From a virus: 33,211 nucleotides of DNA. Every line of letters starts with the position of its first letter. Within the stretch, counting starts at the first letter, position 1. A model generated the notes under the pieces. The model had not been told where the DNA came from and ran no database searches. It worked only from the letters and a program-made list of their open reading frames with translations. Position numbers and translations under genes: made by a program. Where the stretch lies: positions 1-33,211 of the IMG/VR virus record IMGVR_UViG_3300031758_000305; one strand, 5' to 3'. Positions 23,149-30,647 of the stretch are shown piece after piece.

Positions 23149-23208
23149 TTGTCACGTTTTTCTGTGTGTTTGTGTGGCTCGATTTTTCATTCTGAATGAG
23201 GTGACGCT

Positions 23209-24222
23209 ATGAGTTCCGGATCCAACCACCAGCCTACTGAGCAGGAGACGCGGGCGGCGAACGCCCTGAGTGTCTACGCGAAAATCGCCGACCCGATGGC
23301 GGCGGTGGCTCAGCTGGGCGAACAGTTTTTCAAATCGCAGATTATGCGAGTCAGCACACCCGGTGACGGGGCTGTTTTGGCTCTCACGTGTATCTGTGAG
23401 GGCATCACTCCGCTCGAGTTTGTGCGGACGTACCACATCATCGAGGGCCGGCCCGCCATGCGAGCGGACGCGATGGCGGCGAAATTCCTCGCTGCTGGCG
23501 GGCTGATCGAGTGGCACGAAATCGGAGAGGCCGGCAAGCCTGCATCTGCCACGTTCACCTTCGGACGCCAGTCGATCCCGATGGCGTTTTCGCTCGAGGA
23601 TGCTCGCCGCATGCTGGGCAAAACGAAGGACGGAGCGGACGTCATCGATAAACCCAACAGCAACTGGCAGAAAGACCCTGGGGCGATGCTGCGGGCGAGG
23701 CTGGTCAGCAAGGCAGTCCGCATTCTGGCCCCGCACATCGTGGTCGGTGTGTACACGCCGGAGGAACTGCAGGACGTGGCGGAGCCGACAGGAGCACCGC
23801 CGCAGCGATCCAGCCGCAAGGCCACAACGCCGCCGCCAGCTGATCCGCCAGCAGCCCCCGAGCCGCAGCCGGTGCAGGCGGTGCAGCAGCCGGTGACTGT
23901 CGAGACAGATCCTGACGTGATCGACGCGGATTTCACGGTGACGCCAACCGTCACCACAATCCCGCCGGAACATGTCGAGGTCAGCGAGGTGGTTCCTGTG
24001 ATCAACACGACCGCAGACGACGATCTGCCGGTGACAGCCGAGCTGCTGCAGGAACTGGTAGCCGTGGCCAGCCAGTTCCCCGGCGAGAATGGTGCACGGA
24101 TCACAGCAGACGAGATCAACGCTCGCCTGTGTCGGTTCGCGTCAGTGGACAGCCCCAGCGCTGCAACCCGCGGTCAGGTGCGGAGCCTGATCACCCGCTG
24201 CCGTGCGGCCCTCTCCCGTTGA
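23209..24222 (+). CDS. RecT-like single-strand annealing protein
   Basis: 337 aa, with GAGGTGACGCT before the ATG. Residues about 30-190 follow the RecT pattern: ICEGITPLEFVRTYHIIEGRPAMRADAM, then W-x-K-DPGAMLRARL-x-S-x-AVRILAP and a Y-x-PEEL end. RecT proteins bind single-stranded DNA and anneal complementary strands in phage recombination. From about 200 to 270 a Pro/Glu/Val-rich linker follows, and the last 65 residues form a small helical domain (LLQELVAVASQFPGE ... GQVRSLITRCRAAL) not part of RecT itself. The preceding 60-base gap is T-rich without a clear promoter. It neighbours the exonuclease and SSB-like genes, as expected for a recombination pair. Confidence 0.78.
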   Translation: MSSGSNHQPTEQETRAANALSVYAKIADPMAAVAQLGEQFFKSQIMRVSTPGDGAVLALTCICEGITPLEFVRTYHIIEGRPAMRADAMAAKFLAAGGLIEWHEIGEAGKPASATFTFGRQSIPMAFSLEDARRMLGKTKDGADVIDKPNSNWQKDPGAMLRARLVSKAVRILAPHIVVGVYTPEELQDVAEPTGAPPQRSSRKATTPPPADPPAAPEPQPVQAVQQPVTVETDPDVIDADFTVTPTVTTIPPEHVEVSEVVPVINTTADDDLPVTAELLQELVAVASQFPGENGARITADEINARLCRFASVDSPSAATRGQVRSLITRCRAALSR

Positions 24223-24235
24223 ATGGAGGCGAGTC

Positions 24236-24463
24236 GTGGCGCAGACATTCCACGGCGTTATCAGGGACGGTGAGGACGTCGAGGACATCGGTATCCGGTG
24301 GCATTGGCTGATGCACAGTCTGATCAGATTGGTTGGGCCTCGAGTCGTGTATGACGTGGGGCTGCAGGTACTGGAGTATCCGCCGACGTGGGTGGATACG
24401 CATCACGAGGCGGATCTGGTCGAGGCCGCCGTGTTCGAGTTTTTGAGGAGTCGGTACAGATGA
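24236..24463 (+). CDS. Small hypothetical protein
   Basis: 75 aa from GTG 24236, with GGAGGCGAG upstream. No domain was recognised. It contains two Trp (RWHWLMHSLIRLVG) and ends FEFLRSRYR. The stop overlaps the next ATG, so it is probably made together with the SSB-like protein and may act in the same process. Confidence 0.6.
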   Translation: MAQTFHGVIRDGEDVEDIGIRWHWLMHSLIRLVGPRVVYDVGLQVLEYPPTWVDTHHEADLVEAAVFEFLRSRYR

Positions 24464-25047
24464 GTTTTGAGTTTGACCTGAGCAATGTTCCAGAGGATGC
24501 GAGCCGCATTCAGGATGGTGGTGGGGATCGTCCAACACCCGGCCGCGGGATGGCAGTGATTCGCGAGTGGGTGGAGTATGGAGCCGTCAACGGACAGGCC
24601 CACAAACTGGCTCTCGAGCTGGTGGCATGGACTACGCCGACAGACGTCGGCAAGTTTCATGACGAGTCGATCTTCCATCAGGACCGCTCGGGGAAGGGCC
24701 ACCCCATGAAACGGATGACGGCTCTGGCCTTGGCCGCCGGCCTGTTCACTCCGGCCGACGTGGCACGGTGGAAGGCGGAGCGGAAGAACCCCTCGATCGA
24801 CATGCAGGCCATGGTGAACCGGCCCATCATGATCGAGCTGGCGGAAGAGCCGGACCAGAAGGACCCGAGCAAGAAATATCTTCGCATCGGCAACATCGGG
24901 CTGGGGTTCTGGCATTGCACGGACCCGCGAACAAAGGACTGGCCGAAGAACGCCAGTGTCCTGAACCGCTCGCTGTCGGTGATTGGGCAGTGGACCACGC
25001 CGACCAGCACGGCAGCACCGTCTGGCAGCAGGCCATTGCCGTGGTGA
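24460..25047 (+). CDS. SSB-like / DUF669-type DNA-binding protein
   Basis: 195 aa from ATG 24460 (ATGA overlap). The chain has an N-terminal short acidic stretch, a beta-rich part (ELVAWTTPTDVGKF, about residues 52-66), a helical middle with MKRMTALALAAGLF and a C-terminal part with GNIGLGFWHCTDP. This matches the layout of phage single-strand-binding proteins of the DUF669 group that sit next to RecT-like genes. The assignment depends partly on context. It is followed by a strong terminator. Confidence 0.55.
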   Translation: MSFEFDLSNVPEDASRIQDGGGDRPTPGRGMAVIREWVEYGAVNGQAHKLALELVAWTTPTDVGKFHDESIFHQDRSGKGHPMKRMTALALAAGLFTPADVARWKAERKNPSIDMQAMVNRPIMIELAEEPDQKDPSKKYLRIGNIGLGFWHCTDPRTKDWPKNASVLNRSLSVIGQWTTPTSTAAPSGSRPLPW

Positions 25048-25073
25048 TGGTCGGTGTGTTTTCGGTGACGCAA

Positions 25074-25102
25074 GGGGGCCGCAATCGTGGCCCCCGTTTT
25101 TT
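25074..25102 (+). terminator. Intrinsic terminator
   Basis: GGGGGCC (25074-25080) pairs with GGCCCCC (25089-25095) around an 8-base loop, followed by G and six T (25097-25102). It lies 26 bases after the SSB-like gene and 12 bases before the next start, again without room for a promoter. Confidence 0.85.
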
Positions 25103-25114
25103 GGGAGAGTGACG

Positions 25115-25372
25115 GTGGTGGGGAAGTACGTTAAGCAGGTTAACGAGTCATTGTATGACGAAGGCCGCTATCCGATAGCTGTCGACGTCTATGACGTCTT
25201 GGTGGCCTTTAATGTGACCTGTCCGGCGATTCAACACGCAGTGAAAAAGCTGTTGTGCCCGGGGCAGCGAGGCACTAAGGACGCAATGCAGGATTTGCAG
25301 GAAGCTCGGTTTTCCATTGATCGCGCTATGCAGTTGCTGGCAGCGACATCGAGGGGGAAGAAATCGAAATGA
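25115..25372 (+). CDS. Small conserved phage protein, function unknown
   Basis: 85 aa from GTG 25115 with GGGAGAG upstream. It contains VDVYDVLVAFNVTCPAIQHAVKK followed by GTKDAMQDLQEARFSIDRAMQL, a pattern that recalls widespread small phage proteins and, loosely, DUF3310 (a central K-x-L stretch and a closing D-L-x-E-A helix). No function is assigned. The stop overlaps the next ATG. Confidence 0.65.
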   Translation: MVGKYVKQVNESLYDEGRYPIAVDVYDVLVAFNVTCPAIQHAVKKLLCPGQRGTKDAMQDLQEARFSIDRAMQLLAATSRGKKSK

Positions 25373-26271
25373 CTGCAAGGCTTCCAGAGATGGCAGACGC
25401 GGACATCGCCGCCATCGAAAAAACGATCTATGAATTCATCCGGCCGCATGTGACGCAGTGCGGCAAAATTGTGCGAATCCACGACATCCAAACGAATCTC
25501 ATCGTCTGGCGGCGAAGGATCGAAACGATTTGCCGTGATGCTGGGGTATCGCTGAGCATCCCGCGAAACGTGGGCAACCGCGGTCCGTTGTGGGTCCGCA
25601 TTAAACCTGGGCCTGAGATGTTTCAGCAGCGGCCGCAGTGGATGATCGGCACAGAGCGGACCTTTTCGGGTTGTGAGTACGACGGCCGCAAATTGTGCGA
25701 AGTGTGGAACAGCGAGGCGAAGGCCAAACGCGAACAGCACAGATTCCGCGTGGTGTTGGGTGGCTCTGTTCAGACTGGCGGCTGCATCTGCCAGAAAACA
25801 CAAGTGGCCACGCTGACCAGTTGGACACACACAGTGAAAATCCTGAAGCACGAAAAAGGCTACGTAACGACGCAGCACGTGAAGGGCAAAACAACCGCCG
25901 ACATCCGCGCTCAGATCTGGGCTCTCAGCGAACTGGAAACTTGCCTGATTGATTGCCAGCGACAGCGGGCTTACAAGATCGTAGAGTCGCAACGGCTCAG
26001 ATATCGCGACAGGGTGAGGCGATTCCGTTTTAAGGTGATTGATACACCAGAGGGTAAGCGACTGCGGGTTTTGCGAATGGTGGATCGCCCGCTGTACGAT
26101 CTGGGCAACTGGCAGGTGGAGGAGGAACGCCAGTTCTCTGGCCATGCCCGCAACCGCTGGAGACTGCTGGCACGCCTGAACCGCGATTTTGCGAAGAACA
26201 GACCACAGGCGGCAATCTACGAAACATCCTGCTACACCGAAACGACCTTTACCATTAAGCGAGTACGATGA
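25369..26271 (+). CDS. Hypothetical protein of the replication module
   Basis: 300 aa, ATGA-coupled on both sides. It is basic, with mixed alpha/beta structure and several Cys (GGCICQK near residue 138). No recognised domain or catalytic motif. Location between a small phage protein and the RecD2-like helicase suggests a DNA-related role, but this is only context. Confidence 0.6.
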   Translation: MTARLPEMADADIAAIEKTIYEFIRPHVTQCGKIVRIHDIQTNLIVWRRRIETICRDAGVSLSIPRNVGNRGPLWVRIKPGPEMFQQRPQWMIGTERTFSGCEYDGRKLCEVWNSEAKAKREQHRFRVVLGGSVQTGGCICQKTQVATLTSWTHTVKILKHEKGYVTTQHVKGKTTADIRAQIWALSELETCLIDCQRQRAYKIVESQRLRYRDRVRRFRFKVIDTPEGKRLRVLRMVDRPLYDLGNWQVEEERQFSGHARNRWRLLARLNRDFAKNRPQAAIYETSCYTETTFTIKRVR

Positions 26272-28619
26272 TGCGAAACGAGGAATTAACCGCTGTATTT
26301 CTCAGCGAGGATTACGTGTTTGAAAACGACGGTCCGGAAACGCGATCCGTTGTCATTACGGTCCGGCTGCCGAACCGCGAAACACTCCGCTGCCGCGGGC
26401 TGGCGGCTGATGGCTCATTCAGCAAGGGCCTGCAATATCGCCTGTTTGGCCACTACTCAAACCACGCGAAATACGGGCGGCAGTTCGCGTTCAACTCATT
26501 CGTCGAGGAAACGCCGCTGGACCCTGAGGCTGTGGTCAGCTACCTGATGCAGTGCCGCGGACCTGATCGCGGCAGCATCAGCATGAGGGTGGCTGAGGCA
26601 CTGGTCGACAAATACGGAGTCGATGCGGTGCAGCGGCTGATCGACAACCCAGACGAGGCCGCCGAGGGGATTAAGTTGTGGGACGCAACCAAAGCGGGAA
26701 TCGCCGCCAAAATTCTCGGGACACAACGGCTGACACAGCGGACAAAAATTGATCTGATCCAGTTGTTCGACGGATTCAAATTTCCCAAAAAGACAGTCGA
26801 CGCCGCCATCAGAAAATTCGGGGCCGCGGCATCGTCACAGATCCGGCAGAACCCGTTCCTGCTGTGTTCGTTCCGCGGCATCGGATTCAAATTGGCGGAC
26901 CAGTTATATTGCTCGCTGTGTCGTGAGAAGTACGGCGGCGACAGCGAGAAGCTGGCGGAGGCGATGGCTGGCCCGTTCCGCCAGATGCACGCCCTGTGGG
27001 ACACAGTTTCGACTGAGACCCGCAGCACCGGCAGCACGTGGCACGCCACGCTGCATATGGTCGGGCGGCTGAATGGACTGATCGGTCCGCGGGCGAACGC
27101 CAAACAGGCGATTGAGGACGCCGAGCGTGATGCGATTCTGCGTCTGAGCCCATGCCGAAAATTCATCGCTCTCGAGTCGGCTGCCAGCCATGAGCTCGAT
27201 ATTGCCATGGCTGTTGGCAATGCAAAAATGAGTGGCTCGCTGGAGTGGCCGACAATCACCGACATCGCACGTCAAGCCCCTGACGGCAAGCCCCTCAGCG
27301 GTCACCAGTTGGCGGCGATCGAGATCGCGACATCTCAGCGCTACGGCTGCCTGCAGGGCTCGCCGGGTGTGGGCAAGACGTTCTCGGTGGCCTGCATTGT
27401 GAAGGCGATCATGGAAGCCCATGGTATTGAGAACGTAGGTGTGGCAGCTCCGACAGGCAAGGCCGCGGTCAGAATGACTCAGGCAATGGTGAGCAATGGG
27501 GTACACGTTCAGGCCTGCACCATCCACCGAATGCTGCAGGTAAAAACTGGCGGTGAGGGTGGCGGCTGGAGTTTTCATCACAACGCCAAAAATCCGCTGC
27601 CGTTCAGATTCCTCGTCATCGACGAATCGTCGATGATCGACACTGACCTGATGGCCGCATTGCTGCGAGCCTGCTCAGTGCAGTGTCATATCCTGCTGGC
27701 CGGCGACAGCAACCAGCTGCCGCCGGTGGGCCATGGCAGGCCGTTTCTGGACCTGCAGGAAGTTTTGCCGACGGGACGCCTCACTGAGATCCGCCGCAAC
27801 TCCGGCCTGATCGTCCAGTGTTGTGCCTCGATTCGGGACGATCGCAAATTTCTGTCGGTGCCGCAGATGGATCTGGACCGCGGAGACAATTTGATTCTGG
27901 TGAATTCGCCTGATGAGGATTCGATTCGAACCGTCGAAAGGCTGCTCGAGGGCGCTCAAAGATTGACCAACAACGTGGTCGATGACGTGCAGATTCTTTG
28001 TGCAAAAAATGACCGCCGAGTCGAGTTGAACAAGATGCTGCAGGAATTATTGAACGGCAACAAAACGCAGGTTAAGGGGAATCCGTTCCGCGTGGGCGAT
28101 AAGATCGTCTGTGTGAAAAACGGGGCCTACCCTGACGCCCACGATAGACTGCAGACACATTTCGTGGCGAATGGCGAATTGGGCTCAGTCCGCGAGATCA
28201 ATCCCGGAAGAATGATCGTGCTGCTGCAGGATCCAATCCGCGAGGTGATCGTCACCTACTCTGCCGCCAGCACTGAGGGACAGCCTGCTGAGGGTGAACA
28301 GGCCCGCGGGGCTGTCGGCGACTGGGATCTGGGATACTGTCTTAGCGGTCATCGTTCGCAGGGTTCTCAGTGGCCCTGGGTGATCGTCCTGATTGATCGG
28401 GCCGGCGCTATGGTGCAAAGCCGGAACTGGACCTACACTGTCATCAGTCGAGCGGAGAGAGCCACGTTTGTGGTTGGGACGGCCGCGACGATTGACCAGA
28501 GCATGAGACGTGACGGGCTGACAGGACGTGTGACCCTGTTGGTGGATGATATTCGACGGATCTCCGGCGCTCGCCGGAGACTGACTGTCGATGAGGTGTT
28601 TTCAGGAGCGGTGACATGA
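26268..28619 (+). CDS. RecD2-like superfamily 1B helicase
   Basis: 783 aa. The helicase motifs are complete: Walker A GSPGVGKTFS (about 364-373), TGKAAVRMTQ (Ia), Walker B VIDESSMID (about 450-458), LAGDSNQLPPVGHG (III), GYCLSGHRSQGSQ (V) and YTVISRAERATFVV (VI). The N-terminal 350 residues match the RecD2 layout: an OB-like barrel (VVITVRLPNRETLRC ... FNSFVEE) and helix-hairpin-helix-like region (SFRGIGFKLAD). RecD2 enzymes unwind DNA 5' to 3'. It is ATGA-coupled at both ends to neighbours in the replication cluster. RecD2-like genes are known in some phages and bacteria, so the call is firm although the cellular role is not. Confidence 0.9.
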   Translation: MMRNEELTAVFLSEDYVFENDGPETRSVVITVRLPNRETLRCRGLAADGSFSKGLQYRLFGHYSNHAKYGRQFAFNSFVEETPLDPEAVVSYLMQCRGPDRGSISMRVAEALVDKYGVDAVQRLIDNPDEAAEGIKLWDATKAGIAAKILGTQRLTQRTKIDLIQLFDGFKFPKKTVDAAIRKFGAAASSQIRQNPFLLCSFRGIGFKLADQLYCSLCREKYGGDSEKLAEAMAGPFRQMHALWDTVSTETRSTGSTWHATLHMVGRLNGLIGPRANAKQAIEDAERDAILRLSPCRKFIALESAASHELDIAMAVGNAKMSGSLEWPTITDIARQAPDGKPLSGHQLAAIEIATSQRYGCLQGSPGVGKTFSVACIVKAIMEAHGIENVGVAAPTGKAAVRMTQAMVSNGVHVQACTIHRMLQVKTGGEGGGWSFHHNAKNPLPFRFLVIDESSMIDTDLMAALLRACSVQCHILLAGDSNQLPPVGHGRPFLDLQEVLPTGRLTEIRRNSGLIVQCCASIRDDRKFLSVPQMDLDRGDNLILVNSPDEDSIRTVERLLEGAQRLTNNVVDDVQILCAKNDRRVELNKMLQELLNGNKTQVKGNPFRVGDKIVCVKNGAYPDAHDRLQTHFVANGELGSVREINPGRMIVLLQDPIREVIVTYSAASTEGQPAEGEQARGAVGDWDLGYCLSGHRSQGSQWPWVIVLIDRAGAMVQSRNWTYTVISRAERATFVVGTAATIDQSMRRDGLTGRVTLLVDDIRRISGARRRLTVDEVFSGAVT

Positions 28620-29758
28620 GCAGATTGATTGTGGCGATTCCCTATGCGAAATTCTCGAAGGCCCTGCGGCTGCTGGTGCCGCAGGCTCAAAAAAACCTGC
28701 AAAACCCGAACCTGCTGCTGGTGGTCAACCGCAGCGAAATGTCTGTCGAGTGCACCAACGGGAACATCCTGCTCTCTCACCGAATCGAGGTGGAATCCAA
28801 TTTCACGGGCCAGATTGTTTTGCCGCCGCGGATCCTGCGAGCACTGCAAGCTGAGACTGGCGGATCGGTCCTGCTCATGCCGGGAGAGGACAACACTGTT
28901 GAGGTCCGGATCGGTGAGGATACGTGGGTGTTTCCCACTCAGGATCCCGGCGATTATCCGGCAGTCAACTGGTCCAGCGGGATTGATGGCAGCGTTCCGG
29001 CTGACAAATTCCTCGAGGCGATCAAATTCGTTGAGCACGCGATTGACCGGGACAACGGCAGCAGCAAATACGCCTTGAGCGGAGTCTGCCTTGAGATCCA
29101 CTGGGGCTCAAAAATCTGGGTGCAGGCCACAGACGGCCGCCGCCTCGCATTCACGCAGGTGGAGCTGGCTGACGAGGCGGATGAGTCGAAGACCGGCAAA
29201 AAAACCGTGGTGATTCCTGCCGCGAATCTACCGACGCTGAAGGCCCTGTGTCAGCTCGACGATCGGATTGAGCTGGTGGAGAATGGTGACCAGCTGCAGT
29301 TCAGGGCAGGCTCGCTGATCGCGATCAGCAAGCTGATGGAGGGAAGATTTCCAGCGGTCCGCGGGACCGCAATCAAGGCCACGCCGTTTGCTGCCGTTGC
29401 CAGCGATCAGTTGGCCCAGGCGGTGCAGGTGGCGGCGGTGTGTGTGGATCCGGAGACCAGTGGAGTCGAGGTGGAATTCCGGCTGCCGCCAGTACCGTCA
29501 GAGAATTTAGAAGGTGATGGGGATTTGCCACCGACTGTTGTGGTGAGTTGCACCAGTACACTGGGGCGATCCACTGGCACTGGCTGGTGTTTGGTGGTTC
29601 ACGAACCTCGCAAATTGACGATGAAGCCGGAGTACATTGCCGAGGCCCTGAAAAGCCTCGAGGAAAACACTCGCTGCGAGCTGCGATCGAATGAGGATGG
29701 CACGCTGCAGATTGATTGCTCAGTCGGTACCATGATCATTGCGGGAATGTCGACATGA
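28616..29758 (+). CDS. Sliding clamp, DNA polymerase III beta-like
   Basis: 380 aa. The clamp encircles DNA and tethers polymerases and repair factors. Seen here: PYAKFSKALRLLVPQ at the start, YALSGVCLEI followed by VQATDGRRLAF (about residues 155-185), a hallmark of bacterial DnaN, and three repeats of a beta-alpha fold across the length typical of the family (about 370 aa). The C-terminus lacks the usual M-P-M-R-L ending (it is IIAGMST), as may happen in phage homologues. It overlaps both neighbours by 4 bases. No phage DNA polymerase is in this window, so it may work with a polymerase outside the window or with the host's. Confidence 0.85.
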   Translation: MSRLIVAIPYAKFSKALRLLVPQAQKNLQNPNLLLVVNRSEMSVECTNGNILLSHRIEVESNFTGQIVLPPRILRALQAETGGSVLLMPGEDNTVEVRIGEDTWVFPTQDPGDYPAVNWSSGIDGSVPADKFLEAIKFVEHAIDRDNGSSKYALSGVCLEIHWGSKIWVQATDGRRLAFTQVELADEADESKTGKKTVVIPAANLPTLKALCQLDDRIELVENGDQLQFRAGSLIAISKLMEGRFPAVRGTAIKATPFAAVASDQLAQAVQVAAVCVDPETSGVEVEFRLPPVPSENLEGDGDLPPTVVVSCTSTLGRSTGTGWCLVVHEPRKLTMKPEYIAEALKSLEENTRCELRSNEDGTLQIDCSVGTMIIAGMST

Positions 29759-30513
29759 ACCTGAAAACGCAGGCCTACAGGACCGTGGCCAGCCTGTTTG
29801 GGATTCGGCAGCTACAGGATTTCCGCAGTGTTACAGCTGCGGAGATCTTGGCGGTGCAGGGAATCGGAAAAGCCTTTCTCAACAAGCTCCGCCTGCATCT
29901 GGCACACCACCAGATCGCACTCAGGCACGACAACCCGCCAGCCTATTGGCTGCAGGCCCTGACGCCGCCTGAAGATCCGGCTGAGGCCCGCGGTGTGTGT
30001 CCATTCACAATCGTCATCGACGTGAATGAGACGCTCCCGTTTCAGTTCGCGGACATCCTCGACAGCGACGACCGCCCCGTGAGTGTGCCGACCACGCGCC
30101 GCTCTCAGTGGTCCATCGGTCTGGCAGATTACTCGATCGACGGAATTGAGCATCTGGTACAGATCGAGCGGAAGGGCGATGACCTGCCATCGTCTCTCGG
30201 TGGCCGTCGCGAGGAATTTGAGGGCGAGATCCGCAGGCTGTCTGAGGGCTGCGAGTTTGCCGCTGTTGTGGTGGAGCATCCGTGGCGGGATTTCCTGCAG
30301 GACACTCACGAGCACGGAGCTCGGGCCCGCTCGATATTCCGCACCGTGCTCCAGTGGCAGATCGATTACCCCGGAGTACACTGGTGGTTTTGCGAGGGCA
30401 GGGCCCACGCTGAACAGGTGACGTTCCGGCTGCTGGAAAAATTCTGGTGGCAGCACCAGCGGCAGTTGGCGGAGCAGTCGTGGCAAACACGACTCGATCA
30501 GATTTTCAGTTGA
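29755..30513 (+). CDS. ERCC4-type nuclease with helix-hairpin-helix region
   Basis: 252 aa from ATG 29755 (ATGA overlap with the clamp). Residues 1-65 carry a helix-hairpin-helix-like stretch (EILAVQGIGKAFLNKL). The C-terminal part matches the XPF/ERCC4 nuclease core: FTIVIDVNE (about 83-91), WSIGLADYSIDG, the signature IERKGDDL (about 141-148) and SLGGRREEFEGEIRRL. Such nucleases cut branched or looped DNA. The RecD2-like helicase, clamp and this nuclease are one coupled run, suggesting they cooperate, as in repair or resolution of replication intermediates. After its stop comes the structured gap at 30514-30647. Confidence 0.85.
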   Translation: MNLKTQAYRTVASLFGIRQLQDFRSVTAAEILAVQGIGKAFLNKLRLHLAHHQIALRHDNPPAYWLQALTPPEDPAEARGVCPFTIVIDVNETLPFQFADILDSDDRPVSVPTTRRSQWSIGLADYSIDGIEHLVQIERKGDDLPSSLGGRREEFEGEIRRLSEGCEFAAVVVEHPWRDFLQDTHEHGARARSIFRTVLQWQIDYPGVHWWFCEGRAHAEQVTFRLLEKFWWQHQRQLAEQSWQTRLDQIFS

Positions 30514-30530
30514 TTGTGTGGTGACATAAC

Positions 30531-30625
30531 CACGTCAGCGGGTGCGAGCCGCCGACGTGTGCCTCTCGTTTCCAGTCCGGCAAACACCGGATTGCCGCCG
30601 TCTGCGCTCGCACCGCAGCGGCGGC
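30531..30625 (+). ncRNA. Three-hairpin element with complementary loops (kissing-loop candidate)
   Basis: The 134-base gap 30514-30647 is exceptional in an otherwise overlapping cluster. Hairpin 1: 30531-30541 with 30549-30559 (11 pairs, one mismatch), loop GTGCGAG at 30542-30548. Hairpin 2: 30574-30580 with 30587-30593 (7 pairs, one G-U), loop CAAACA. Hairpin 3: 30594-30600 with 30619-30625 and 30602-30606 with 30614-30618 (12 pairs, one bulge), loop CTCGCAC at 30607-30613. Loops 1 and 3 are perfectly complementary over all 7 bases. It ends 12 bases before the ribosome binding site of the primase gene. It may be a 5' UTR regulator, an independent RNA or an origin structure; the strand is not proven because the complement folds the same way. 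Confidence 0.7.
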
Positions 30626-30647
30626 GAATACATGCTGGAGATGCACG

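Noticed and set aside
23310-24119. 269-aa minus-strand frame, Ser/Thr/Gly-rich
   Set aside because: It is a low-complexity shadow of the RecT-like gene.
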